Assembly (NCBI GenBank): GCA_013076295.1
Contig: RQOL01000906.1
Location: forward strand, 5,770,297 to 5,834,296
Source: Sanderia malayensis
Lineage: Eukaryota > Cnidaria > Scyphozoa > Semaeostomeae > Pelagiidae
Direction: 5' to 3'
DNA: 64,000 bases
Shown: positions 40,939 to 51,785 of the stretch, piece after piece
How the letters are laid out: every line of letters begins with the position of its first letter
Numbering within the stretch: position 1 is the first letter of the stretch
Translations under genes and position numbers: made by a program
Notes under the pieces: generated by a model
Database searches by the model: none
What the model saw: the letters and a program-made list of their open reading frames with translations, nothing else
What the model was told of the DNA's origin: nothing

Positions 40939-43655
40939 TGTAGACTCACTGCATTGCGTCCCTGTGCCTCGCTCGTTTTTACTCGCTCGTTTGAGGGACT
41001 TATGGACTTTCAGGTCAAAAAGTGGAAAAAATCTTCTCTGGCGACAAATTTTTGTCGCCCCAATCAGATTGCAGGATTTAGGTTTTAGACAATGGTTATT
41101 GTTTACTTTGACCAATCACGTTCAACCACAATTTAGGCCAAGAAAAATAAGGTTTAACTCAATATTTAACGGAACAATCTGGACTATAAAAAGTGGCGTG
41201 GCGTCAATTTTTAATTCAACATCAAATGGCGGGAAATTGCCGAAGCTGTGAGAAAAGTTAAAAAGAGTGTAAACTCAATAAATTTTCGTGCTTTTCCGAG
41301 AAATGTTGACAAAAAAGTTTTCATCAATTGTATGTTTTTGTATATGGGTCGCGTAAAAGTTAATGTAAAAACTGTTTTTCGTTTGATAATCGCATTTCAT
41401 TAGGTAGGACTTGTTGTATTCATGATTATGAAAAACGACACAGAATTTGACAACTTGCGTGGATTCACCACCAATAAAGAAAGCATGTCATGTTTTGTTA
41501 CATATGATATTTTATACTAATAATCTGATTAATAAGAACAATTTTTCTTTAGTTACATGCACGTCAAAATTCAAAATAATTTCTCTCATTAATTCAAAGC
41601 AAATATTGAATTCACCTATCAAAGTTTCTTCTTCCAATTCAGTATAAACCAAAGGTAAAGTTAGAAATTATAGTTCATTAAAGTTTGTTAATTTACTGAT
41701 AAATACTAGCCATTCGTCCTTCAGCTGACCATGCATCTGGGATTTAATCTGTGAATGTAACAATGAATACAATTACTTTTCATTGTTCATAAAATAACCC
41801 CAAAATTAATTGGCCGGCTCGTCAAAGGCCTAAACATGTTTAACATGAAATCAAATCAATCAACCGCAACCGCTGGTAATTTGCAAAATCCAACAAGAAC
41901 TAAAAACGAAAAATTAAACTTACCTGTTTCTATACTTCCAAATAAAAAACCATCGACATGCAACCATTTACATCTTTCTTTTCAAAGAATATGAAAACTT
42001 ATTCAGAAGCGGCAAACAAAGCAAAATATTGACATTTTCGCGTCCCCAGCAATTTTCCAAATTCCAAGTTTTAATCTTGCAGCATTACATCAGAGCGAGG
42101 CGGCACATTTTTTCCAGTTTTTGAGCAGTAAGTCCATAAGTCCCTTGTGTTGAGCGAGTTACGAGCGAGGCACTGGGACGTAATGTAATGAGTCTAGGAC
42201 TTATGGACTTACTGTTCAAAAACTGTCCAAAAAAATAAAGCCTCGCTCTGATGTAATGCTACAAGATTAAAACTTGGAAAATGCCGGGAGGACTCAAAAA
42301 TTTCAATATTTTGTGTTGCCGCCTCTGAGCTGAACAAGTTTTCATTTTATTTGAAACGAAAGATGCAAATGGTTGCATATCCAAGGTTTTTTATTTGGAA
42401 GTATAGAAACAGGTAAGTTTCATTTTTAGTTTCCAATTTAGTCCTTGTTGGATTTTGCAAATTACCAGCGGTTGTTTAACTTGATTTCATGTTTGATTTG
42501 ATAAACATGTCTAGCCCTTTGACGAACCGACAAATTCATTTTTTGGGTTATTTTATGAACAATGAAAAGTAATTATTTTCATTGTTACATTCACAGATTA
42601 AATCCCAGATGCATGGTCAGCTGAAGGACGAAGAACTAGTATTTATCAGTAAATTAACACGCTTCAATGAACCGTAATTTCTAACTTTACTTTTGGTTAT
42701 ACTGACTCTGAATTGGAAGAAGAAACTTTGATATATTCAATATTTACTTTGAATTACTTAGAGAAAATAATTTTTAATTTTGACTATAGAATAACTTTTC
42801 TTGATAATGAGATTATTAGTATCTAGTTTTATATGTAATAATACATGAAATGCTTTTTGCTTTCTTAATTGGTGGTGAATACACGCGTGTTGTTTTTCAT
42901 AATCCTGAATACAACAAGTCCTGATGAAATAGAATTGTCAAACGAAAAGCAGTTTCTACCTTAACTTTTGCAAGACCCATATACAAAAACAAAGAATTGT
43001 GGTGAGGACTTTTTTGTCAATATTTGTCGGGAAAGCACAAAAATTTATTGAGTTTGTATCCATTTTAACTTTTCTCACAGCTTCGGCATTTTCCCGCCAT
43101 TTGTTAAATTAAAAATTGACGCCACGCCACTTCTTATAGTCCAGCTTGGTCCGTAAAATATCGAGTTAAACCTTATCTTACATGGCCTAAGTGGTGGTTG
43201 AACGTGATTGGTCAAAAAGAACAATAGCCATTGTTTAAAAGCCAAATGCTGCAATCTGATTGAGCCGACAAAAATTTGTCGGGAGAGGAGATTTTTGGAC
43301 AGTTTTTGACCTGAAAGTCCATAAGTCCCTCAAACGGAGGTATTTTTTTGACCAAAATATTTCTCCTCGCATGCAACTTCTTTATCCAACAAAGAAGATT
43401 CTGTGTCATTGTCAGAAGATGAAGAAGACGCTGCCATGGACATATCTTTCGCTTTGAACCTAACTCTAAGTAGGCCTAGGCCGACGACAACAACACGTGC
43501 AGTGTATTCCCCAAAAAACAAACAACAACAGCATTTGAATTGCTGACGTCATATCTCTTCCACAGCTGTGGAAAACCAAAAGTTGGCGGTGGATATACCT
43601 GTCAAACGAGCGAGTGAAAACGAGCGAGGCACAGGGACGCAATGTAGTGAGTCTA
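40939..43655. repeat. about 2.7 kb palindrome (foldback) with arms over 1 kb
   Basis: The arms 40939-42130 and 42190-43655 are inverted copies of one another, with moderate divergence. Recognisable pairs: GTGGCGTGGCGTCAATTTTT (41192) with its complement (43116), and TTCACCACCAATAAAGAA near 41465 with TTAATTGGTGGTGAATA near 42880. The centre near 42160 itself contains a further GCGAGGCACTGGGACG unit, so the GCGTCCCTGTGCCTCGCTCG motif occurs several times. The right arm holds a small insertion (43340-43600). Such a structure is a foldback element or two copies in head-to-head position. No coding was identified. Confidence 0.75.
43340..43602. mobile_element. small MITE inside the palindrome's right arm
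   Basis: About 260 bp interrupting the arm, ending GAGGTAT on the left and ATACCTG on the right. TCAAACG occurs on both sides (43331-43337 and 43603-43609), so 7-8 bp were duplicated. A CAGGTAT-type end with 7-8 bp duplication suggests a hAT-like MITE. Confidence 0.55.
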
Positions 43656-43665
43656 AGCTACAACA

Positions 43666-45280
43666 AGCTTTGGGTTGGTGATAGATATCAAAGGCCAGAG
43701 GGAGGTTGGCGAGAATTAATATTTTCGTGGCTCAGGACCGAGACCGAGAACAATATTCGTACGACAATAAACGTCGTTATTGTCGTATCGGTCTATCGGT
43801 CTCAGGCTCAGAATTATAGACAGTCTTTTGGCGCGAATTTAATTTCCCGGTGTTTTCGTTTTGAATTGTGTATGGGGTTGTGCAATTTGGCTGCTATCTG
43901 ATGCGTGCAAACATTACAGGCTTTTTTTTATAAGGAACCGTTTATAAGGAACCTACATGTAGAAGGTCAAAAAACTTAAGGAACTTTTGCTACTAAAGGC
44001 CAAATCACTAAGGAACTTTTTAATTTTGAATATATTTATATTTCCGCACAATTTACAATTAGGAAGCCGGCTCCATTGATTTTCAGTACTTTTACATTAT
44101 ATGAAGCTTCTTCATGTTTTTACCTGTTATCTTTTCACAAGTTTATAGCAAAACGTTGAATTTAAATGCTTTTCTTGCGTCTGTACTAATTATGTCCACC
44201 AAATGCGAACTTAAAATTAAGGAACTATTAAGGAACTTTTAGAACTACAAAATGGTCAAAAGAGGTCTCAAAATAAGGAATTTAAAGAACTAGGCCCGAG
44301 CTAGGTTCCTTATAAAAAAAAAAGCGTGTAACGCAATCCATGTAACCCTTTTCCCAAATAAATACAACAACGAGCCTTGTAGCATTAAAAAGACGGCTTG
44401 TATATCAAGTGTGTAAGTATGCGAAGTCTAAATCAATAATCATGGCTGCGGGAAAAACAGGTAACAATGGCTTATTGTCTTTTTCATATTATCATACCTA
44501 AATTTCAATTTTTGCTGTAATTTTAACTAAAGAAACATCCTGCTAATATTTGCTCAACAAATAAGAACAACATGAGAAACAAAGCCGGTTGACATTCAAC
44601 GAAACTCAAGAAATATAAGCAACAGCAATCAAAAAATTGCAAATAGCTACAAGCCACAATTTCAACACCTGACACAGATTCATTAATTACTTTATTAAGC
44701 AATTGTTATTGTAATTGTAATATTTTATGATAATTTCAATGCAAATTGCACCCCCGTCTTCCCCTGTCATTCAATTCATCACGAAATTTTGTTGTTTCTA
44801 TGAAAAAAGTGGCCTAAGTGTTTTCGCAGCACTGTGAGGTTTTAAAATGCACTAAAATATTACTTATATTATTGGAAATTTGTTTAAACTTGGCAAAAAC
44901 CTGCAAAACAACATTCCTGACGTCTTAGAAGTGTTTCTGGAAGATAATCAACAACAAATAAGCAAGAAAACAAAGATTTCTCCATTTTCTGGGAGCCTCA
45001 ATTTCTCTATTTTCTGGCTTCTCCATTTTCTGGCGCTCCGAGCCAACCCCACTCCCAAATGGTGCTTTAGATCCGTAAAATAGTTTTATCGTCTTGCTGT
45101 CAAGTTCGTTAGTCCACCCACCACCCACAGTTTTGCGGTCTTCGGTCCAGTATCTATTATTTTCCGATTTCTCGTCGGTTGGTTAGGTTTGTCGGCCACT
45201 CCATCAATCGGATTTTTCCGATAATTAACCTCCCTCTGGCCTTTGATATCTATCACCAACCCAAGCTTTGACAATTTGTT
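43666..45280. mobile_element. TIR-bounded unit with AGCTTTGGGTTGGTGATAG ends
   Basis: Bases 43666-43720 and the complement at 45225-45280 match as an inverted pair of about 50 bp (GATAGATATCAAAGGCCAGA in the core). They bound a 1.6 kb stretch without coding that holds the TATAAGGAACC MITE. The true ends and the target duplication were not resolved. Confidence 0.5.
43921..44325. mobile_element. MITE with TTTTTATAAGGAACC ends
   Basis: About 400 bp with inverted ends TTTTTTTTATAAGGAACC and GGTTCCTTATAAAAAAAA. Inside are several AAGGAACTTTT direct repeats (43978, 44012, 44232). No coding. The target duplication was not clear. Confidence 0.65.
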
Positions 45281-45329
45281 TTGATCGACAACATCAACTC
45301 TCACTGAACATAGCGAGGTTTTTAAGTTT

Positions 45330-46380
45330 TTGTGTGAATTTTCTGCTATAATGGTAAAATTCAGAAGTATCAGACATAAAAGGAGAATTTATCAAGGTAA
45401 CCAGCATGAAATAGTTAAAAAAAATGTTGTTTCTAAGTCAAAAGGAAGACCGAAGAAGAGAGATACAAGAACTAGGCCACCCACAACAACATCCAACCCA
45501 GTTGGCCCAAGTTTAACTTCATCATGAGCAACTGAAAAGTCTCGTTGATTTCAAAAGATTTCTCCAGCAAGGCAGACATTTTCTGATCCTTTCACAACTA
45601 TACAAGATTCTTGTGACACTGGTTTTTGATTTTTGGATATTGAAATTCTACAAAATATTTTCAAGTCTCTTGCATGTTTTGAATGCATGGAATGTTCATT
45701 ATTCTTTAAAAATGATCTTTCCACTAAAAATGGTCTTGCCAAACATTTTAATTTGTCATCCCATGGCTGTCTATTTTGAAAAGAATTTTATTCTCCAAAG
45801 AAATCTGAGGTGTAAATTTGAAGTTAATAAATGATTTGTTTATGGAATGACAATCGTTGGAGCAGGATATGCTTCTGCAAAAAAATTTCCCAGTTATGAA
45901 CACGACAACACTGCCTACAAGAGAACATTATGAGAATTTGATCAAATCATTGAATTCAGCTGCCTGAAACCAGGTTTTGCAAGACTCAACAGTGATGAAC
46001 ATTCGCTGAAAAAATGTCTTCACGGGAAAACCCAAAACCAAAACGAATGCTTCAACCGGTGTTGTGAGGCAGACTACAAAAGGCTATTTATATTGAAAGG
46101 GATGTATTTGAAATTGCTGTGCTGGAGGAAATGAGTAATTTCAATGATGGGTCAACACTCAAGAGCCATTGTAAATTTATTAAAGTAACTGGGAGTTCAG
46201 CATGCAGTTTTTGCAGCAACATTTTGCAGAGTATTGGATGAAAGTAGCATCTCTTCATCTCAATATCAGGAAAAGGATACCAGAAAGCTTTCTAAAAAGA
46301 AATTAAGAAGGTACAGAAAGCCCAAGGATGATCAAAATCAAAAAATTGAAGGAGAAACTTATGGAGCTGGACAGTTTTAG
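45330..46380 (+). pseudogene. Mutator-like (MULE) transposase remnant
   Basis: Broken plus-strand coding. A basic start (KSKGRPKKRDTRTR) is followed by a cysteine-containing stretch with FLDIEILQNIFKSLACFECM and KNGLAKHF, then by VYGMTIVGAGYASAKKFPSYE and a later IERDVFEIAVLEEMSNFNDGS. The end is EGETYGAGQF and a stop. These blocks match the order of the animal Mutator-like transposase domain (PF20700 type). Several stops and frameshifts interrupt it. It may have been the original transposase of the 10 kb element, though the 3 bp target duplication there argues against a MULE. Confidence 0.6.
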
Positions 46381-46904
46381 GAAGTTTTTCTATATACGAA
46401 CTTTAAACGTGATTTTCTCAAAATACATTTTTAGCATTCTTGACATGACGCTAAGATTTTTACCTTCGCACTCCCTTGAGATATTTCTCTAAAACTTTCA
46501 GTGTAATTTTGCTATGTGTTATAGAGTGCATTAAAGCTCAAAGAGGGCAAGTGGATGCAAAAATAACTATTTGATGGACTGAATCAACCAAAACATGTGG
46601 GTTCACTTTAAAACTTTCCTTATACAGGGTAATGTGCTTAGTATCCATCAATTTTAGAGCTTTATTGCACAGTTCCATTAACAGACCACACACTGTAAAC
46701 ATTTAGAAGCTCTACCTTATATAGTTTTTGCATGAAAAATGTTCGCAGAAACACCAAAATTCGACATTTTTTGAGCATTTTTGGTTGCCAAGGCAACAAA
46801 TTACCTGCCATTTTGAATTTAACACCATATTTTAGCTTCCATAAGTACCACCTACATTGCCCATTATCAATTTGGACTTCAGCCCCACTGCTTCTATTTA
46901 GGGG
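46381..46904. other. AT-rich interior of the 10 kb transposon
   Basis: Nothing recognised apart from the beginning of the right arm at about 46905. Confidence 0.4.
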
Positions 46905-47562
46905 GGTCTACAACATTAATTCTTATAAAGGTAAACCTCTACAATTCGAATATGTTGTAATTCGAACATTTTCACACTTCCCTAGGGTGTTCAACCCAAA
47001 CAGAGTTGACTCTACATCAAAAGTTTCACCCCAAATCATTAAAAAATGGATTTCTCTAAAAATCAGGGGGTAATGTCAGGAATTCAGACACCCTGCACAT
47101 TATGTAAACTCAGTTTTTCAGACATTTTTTTGGCTGAAATCAACTTCAAATGCTTTCCATCAATGAGATGGTATATGTAGTTCAATATTTGTGCCAATGT
47201 TTCGGTAATATTAGAGAATTCAGGTAATTTCATTTCTTCTTTTACCCCCTGAATCGTAACATCTTCGACTGCCCATATCTCTTCAACTGTTCATGTTAAA
47301 GATAAAGTTCCTTAATACTTTTTGCATAACTCTTTGTGCTCTTTCTAAATATGTATTCAGGTTTACAATATAAGATAGTTGATTTTTTTCTGACCGTGAC
47401 CAATGGTGCAATACTTTGATGAGCGATGACGTGACCCCCGTCACTTTTTCGAAATGTCCCATCTCGGATTTCTGATCCTCTTTGTCTTGGCTTTTATATG
47501 AAACATTAAAATTTAAGGTTACCCTGTTTGTTAGTTTGTAGGGGATAATTCCCTGTCTAATA

Positions 47563-50107
47563 AAACAGGGTAGTAAATATAAATCTGTTCAATTTACTCC
47601 ATCAAATGTGAAACAATTTCCAAGCTGGAGATCAGCCCTATTAGATACAGCGGCGTTTTTAGCCCATACTTTTATCAAGGCTTTTGCACCAGAATGCAAA
47701 CAAGAAAAATCATTTTTTCCATATGAATATTTGGATTCTTTTGAAAGACTTCATGAAACTGAATTACCACCGTATGAAGTTTTCACTTCAAGCTTGAAGG
47801 TAAACAAAAATACTTTAAATATTCAACATGAGAGATTTATGGAGTTATTTAATGAATTACAAATTGAAAGTAAGAATAAGGGTGAAGATGTATCAGAGGA
47901 AGAACTTCAACAAAAAGTTCTACAAAAGCTGAAATGGAAGAAAAAACCATTAACTGGAAATGAAAATTACAAACGTTTACAAGAATTATGGATTTCATAT
48001 AAATGGGAAACGGTTTTAGATTTCCTTCGTTGGTATAATACTATGGATGTTCAACCATATTTACAAGCATTTTTAAATTATGGGAAGGAGTTTGAAAGAT
48101 ACGGTATTCATTTTACAACTGATGGAATAAGTCTTCTAACACTTGCAAGTAAAATTTTATACTCATCAAATAAACATCAGCGTATCTTGCATGTTGGGGA
48201 TTTGGAAGTAACGGATTTTTATAATAAACATATAGTCGGAGGACCATCAATTATTTTCTCTCGACTAGCTGAAGGTCGTGTGCAAGGATTTGATGCTGGA
48301 GCATTATATCTCTATTGTTTAGGTCAGAAGATGCCTGTAGGAGAAGCTATAATCTGGGAAGAATCACCATTAAACAGTTTAGCTTTGAATGGAGAAAAAT
48401 TAGTAAGAAAAGTCAAAAATAAACATGGTGGAAATAAATCCGTAGTAGCTGGTGAATTCTTAGATTACTTAGATTTTTCGTTGAATTGTAATAAAGAGGA
48501 ATGGAGTTTTCTAGCTCGGGAAAAAAATTTGTAATTACAGACAGAGAGGAGTTAAGGTTTTTTACTCCACACGGTTTTCAAATAGCGCATATAATAGCTG
48601 ATGCGGTTGATGAGCAAAATAAAACCATCTATGAGTTTGATGGGTGTTATTGGCATGCGTGTAAAAAATGCCTATTAAACGGAAATCTCCGTACATTTGT
48701 ACAACGCCGAGATGTTTCCATAGATAACTCTGTTTTGACGAGTGAAAAATTACAACAATTGGATGAATTGAAAACTGCCTTTTTTAAACATAGAGGCTAT
48801 AAAGTTAAACGAATGCGTGAATGCAAATGGAATACATTACTCGCAAGTGATAATGAAATACAATCATTCATATAACAAAATCGGTTACCATACTTTGGGA
48901 GTGTGGAAATTTCTGAAAAAGAATTATTAAACGATATCCGAGAGGATAAGGTTTTTGGTGCTATTGAAGTGGACATTCACGTTCCTGATGATTTAAAAGA
49001 TTATTTTAAAGAATTTACTCCAGTATTTAAGAACGCTAATGTTGAATTTGAAGATATTGGAGAATATATGCAAAACAATGCACAACGATTTGGTTTTTCT
49101 AAACAAAGTCGTAAATTATTAATTGGAAGTTATTTTGGTGTACAAGTCGGATTAAATACAGCATTATTAAAATGGTACTTAGAACATGGGTTAATTGTTA
49201 CTTGTATATATAAATTCATTCAATATCGAGGGAAAAGGGTGTTTACAGGATTTGTAAACAATATTTCACAAGATCGTGTAAATGGTGACATAGATCCAAC
49301 ATCTCAAGTAAAAGCTGAGACCTCCAAGCTTGTTGGTAATAGCGCATTTGGTACAACGATAATGAATAAAGGAAAACAACGACATATTGCTTATATGGGA
49401 GGAAAAGGAGAAGAAGATGAAGGTAACAAGAATTTTAATATTGGTTGCATTCTTGATGCTCAATTATTGGAAGACAATTATGTGGAGGTTATAACACCGA
49501 AGAGAAAGATAATTGAAAATCATGCTCGATATGTTGGGTGGAATGTGTTCATGTACGCGAAATTGCGCATGCTCCAATGTTACTACGACTTTTTGTACCA
49601 GCATTAACTCCAGGTACATGGCATTTATGTGAGATGGATACTGATAGCCTGTACATATGTTTTCCAAACGGGAAACGATTTGAGGATAATGTTCGTGAAG
49701 AAATTAAAGGTACAGAGGTGTATGCTAATTTAGAAAAGGAATTTTTTGTAACACAATCAGATGCATGTCCATTCGGTAAACGAACACCTGGAAAATTTAA
49801 AATAGAGTTCGAAGGAACGAAAATGGTTAGTTTAAACAGCAAAACCTATGTTGTGGAAAATAAGAATAATGCATTATATAAATTTTCTATGAAAGGGATT
49901 CAAAAAGGTCAATTTGAACATAACCCAATGAATTTATACGAAAACACATTAAAAACAAATGAATCATATATGGCAACTAACAGAGGACTAAAACGCAAAT
50001 TTGCCAACGTTTGTCAGTATCAACAGGAAAAACGAGCATTAACAAGTTTTTACTGCAAACGGCGTGTATTGGATGATGGTGTGACAACAGAACCATTGGA
50101 TGTGTAA
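47563..50107 (+). pseudogene. viral family B DNA polymerase, polymerase part, broken
   Basis: Four frames in sequence (47563-48534, 48501-48875, 48903-49607, 49538-50107). Blocks in order: LLDTAAFLAHTFIKAF and a FFPYEYLD block, the Exo III region DGISLLTLASKILY, the motif A region GFDAGALYLYCLGQKMPVG, a restriction-endonuclease-like insertion (YEFDGCYWHACKKC), the motif B region KLVGNSAFGTT and motif C MDTDSLYICF. The end is RALTSFYCKRRVLDDG. So all polymerase motifs exist but are spread over frames by at least three indels and a stop. This is the protein-primed type. Related polymerases with the GCYWH segment occur in many invertebrate mobile elements. The element can no longer make this enzyme. 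Confidence 0.8.
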
Positions 50108-50142
50108 CGAATCCATTGTTCTATTGCTAAGAAGGTTGATTG

Positions 50143-50200
50143 ATGTGTTGATTGATTGATTGATTGAAAGGTTTGATTCGATCAATATATAACCGTATCT
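50143..50200 (+). promoter_or_regulatory. TGATTGAT repeat plus TATA box upstream of the ATPase-like gene
   Basis: TTGATTGATTGATTGATTG at 50149-50168, then AATATATAACC about 45-60 bp upstream of ATG 50243. The same kind of repeat precedes 50938, 51786 and 52270. Confidence 0.55.
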
Positions 50201-50242
50201 TGCTACCTTTAAGATCATTTATATGCTTCAATTAATGACACG

Positions 50243-50773
50243 ATGGTAAAGCACGAGCATTCGACAATCAAAGAAAAACAATTTATTTTGTTGAATGAAG
50301 ATGCTGCTGTGTATGAGGAAGAAATGCGTTCAAAAATACACATGCTGGAGCGAGCTATGTTGAAGAAACATAGTGGAGATGACAATGTTGTCTATGATCC
50401 ATTAACAGTTCCATTTCGGGTAGTAGTTGTTGGTGGAGAAATACATATGAAAATGTATAAAAGCGTTTGGAGATTATTTAAACATTGGCATAAGTTGAAA
50501 TTTGATACAGATCGACAAATGTTGTCAAATGTTATTTGGATTTATCGATTAGAAAATGAGTTTGTATTTCGGAAAATGAAGCAATTAATTCCGAATATCG
50601 TTTTTATTAAGGAATATACAGTTGAAACTGTTTCAGCTCTACAGGATTGTATTGTAGTTTTTGATCAAATATTACGATTGGATCCTATTACAAAGCCTGG
50701 CATTATTGTTAAGGTGTTGCGTGAACCGCAAGAGTTCACACCGGAAAATATAACATTACATGCACTTTCTTAA
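50243..50773 (+). CDS. packaging-ATPase paralog with degenerate Walker A motif
   Basis: 176 residues from ATG 50243, intact. From residue 57 on it aligns with the packaging ATPase at 30357: PFRVVVVGGEIHMKM against its PFTLLLTGKSGCGKT, LSNVIWIYRLENEFVFRKM against LKNILWFYGIEQKELFDKL, and DCIVVFDQIL against NGIIVLDDLM. The Walker A lysine is kept, but the second glycine and the serine/threonine are gone, and the second Walker B acid is glutamine. It should not hydrolyse ATP normally. The protein is shorter than the active copy and ends after the Walker B region. It may be a non-catalytic subunit, a regulator, or just a decaying copy still open by chance. Confidence 0.7.
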   Translation: MVKHEHSTIKEKQFILLNEDAAVYEEEMRSKIHMLERAMLKKHSGDDNVVYDPLTVPFRVVVVGGEIHMKMYKSVWRLFKHWHKLKFDTDRQMLSNVIWIYRLENEFVFRKMKQLIPNIVFIKEYTVETVSALQDCIVVFDQILRLDPITKPGIIVKVLREPQEFTPENITLHALS

Positions 50774-50937
50774 TTGATTGTTGCATAATTAAAGGATTTA
50801 TTGTGTATTAATTCAGATTAATTGATTATAATTGTTTGATTGATTTGATTGATTGATTGGTTGATTGACAGTTGGTTTTCATAAAATAAAATAATAGAAA
50901 TGATATTCACTCAGTTTATGAATATCACAACACGAGA

Positions 50938-51150
50938 ATGTCGCAAATAAAGGATTTTGGTGATGAAGTAAAAGGATTCAATGATGTTTGTTATGAACAA
51001 GTAAATGGTTTGTTAACCATTGACTTTGTCCATGATGATAACTTTCATATAACAATTGAATCTCCAAACTATGTACCGCGTGTTATAGTAAAACCACCAG
51101 CAATACCAACAATTATTGATTTACTGATAAACTTTCAAAAATCCATATGA
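50938..51150 (+). CDS. short PC4-like protein, relative of the 33248 protein
   Basis: 70 residues from ATG 50938. GLLTIDFVHDDNFHITI and RVIVKPPAIPTIIDLL align with DELLIQLILDDTMRVSM and RSVLLKPKDVTKLYDLI in the 33248 protein. So it is probably a truncated paralog. Its TGA stop overlaps the next start (ATGA at 51147-51150). Upstream is a TTGATTGATTGATTGG repeat. Its role would be like that of the longer copy, if any. Confidence 0.5.
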   Translation: MSQIKDFGDEVKGFNDVCYEQVNGLLTIDFVHDDNFHITIESPNYVPRVIVKPPAIPTIIDLLINFQKSI

Positions 51151-51662
51151 TGACTGATGTACAAAATGCTGTAACTCCTATGCCTAAACATTCAAAGGCA
51201 AATATTGCTTCCTCAAATGGGGTTCAGAAGATCGCTTACAACGCAGATGATAAATATGATATGCAGGCTCAATTGGGAGCAACAAAGAAACCTCTGGATA
51301 TACCCTTTACACTCCTGATGGAAGGTGATCATATACGTCAATATGCTTACCAGATGTTACAATAATGGAAAAAGGTTACTACTGATCATTCGGGAATGTT
51401 GCTACAAAAAGTATATTGGATCTACAATTCACAAACACCTACCGCAAAAGTAGATGAAATGAAACGGGAGGTACGCAGCATCGTCGGAAAAAATGTGAGT
51501 TTCCATGGTGGAATGAATATTGAGTTTTTATCAAGCATTAGCAATTGTGTCGTGGTAATCGATCATATCCTGACAATCAAAGGCGAATTTGTACCAATCA
51601 TTATTATGAGAGGGGTGCAAAATCCGAAAAAATTCCTTCATTTTGAAGTAACCGAAGAATAA
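51147..51662 (+). pseudogene. second packaging-ATPase paralog, one in-frame stop
   Basis: Two frame-matched parts, 51147-51365 and 51366-51662, separated by a single TAA at 51363-51365. The first ends with IPFTLLMEGDHIRQYAYQML, which lines up with the start of the nucleotide-binding fold of the 30357 ATPase. The second begins WKKVTTDHSG (active copy: WKTVTNDHKG) and contains VYWIYN and NCVVVIDHIL, the equivalents of the ILWFYG and Walker B segments. The Walker A motif is lost completely (GDHIRQ where GKSGCGKT stands). So it is a third member of the family in this element, and broken. Confidence 0.7.
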
Positions 51663-51785
51663 CAAAGAACAATGAGACTTGATTGATTGACGTTAATTGA
51701 TTGTAGTTTATAAAGCTTAAATGTAATATTATATTAAATCATTTATTGTTGTATGTAACACGGTTAACATTGATATATTTTCATC

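Larger units (their letters stand above)
37592..47559. mobile_element. 10 kb long-TIR transposon inside the polymerase gene, TSD ATA
   Basis: Inverted arms of about 650 bp begin TAGACAGGGAATTATCCCC and end in the complement. They are flanked by ATA at 37589-37591 and 47560-47562. The polymerase halves are in frame once the element and one ATA are ignored, which fixes the borders. The arms match closely over their whole length (37592-38239, resumed at 40550, versus about 46905-47559), so the element is relatively young. Its interior is a stack of later elements: a TTAA element, a solo LTR, a palindrome, MITEs and a degraded MULE coding region. The transposase that moves it was not identified. 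The 3 bp duplication would fit several superfamilies. Confidence 0.85.

Noticed and set aside
45330..46380. MULE remnant as transposase of the 10 kb element
   Set aside because: MULEs make 8-10 bp target duplications, but the 10 kb element shows 3 bp; the remnant is probably a separate, nested insertion.
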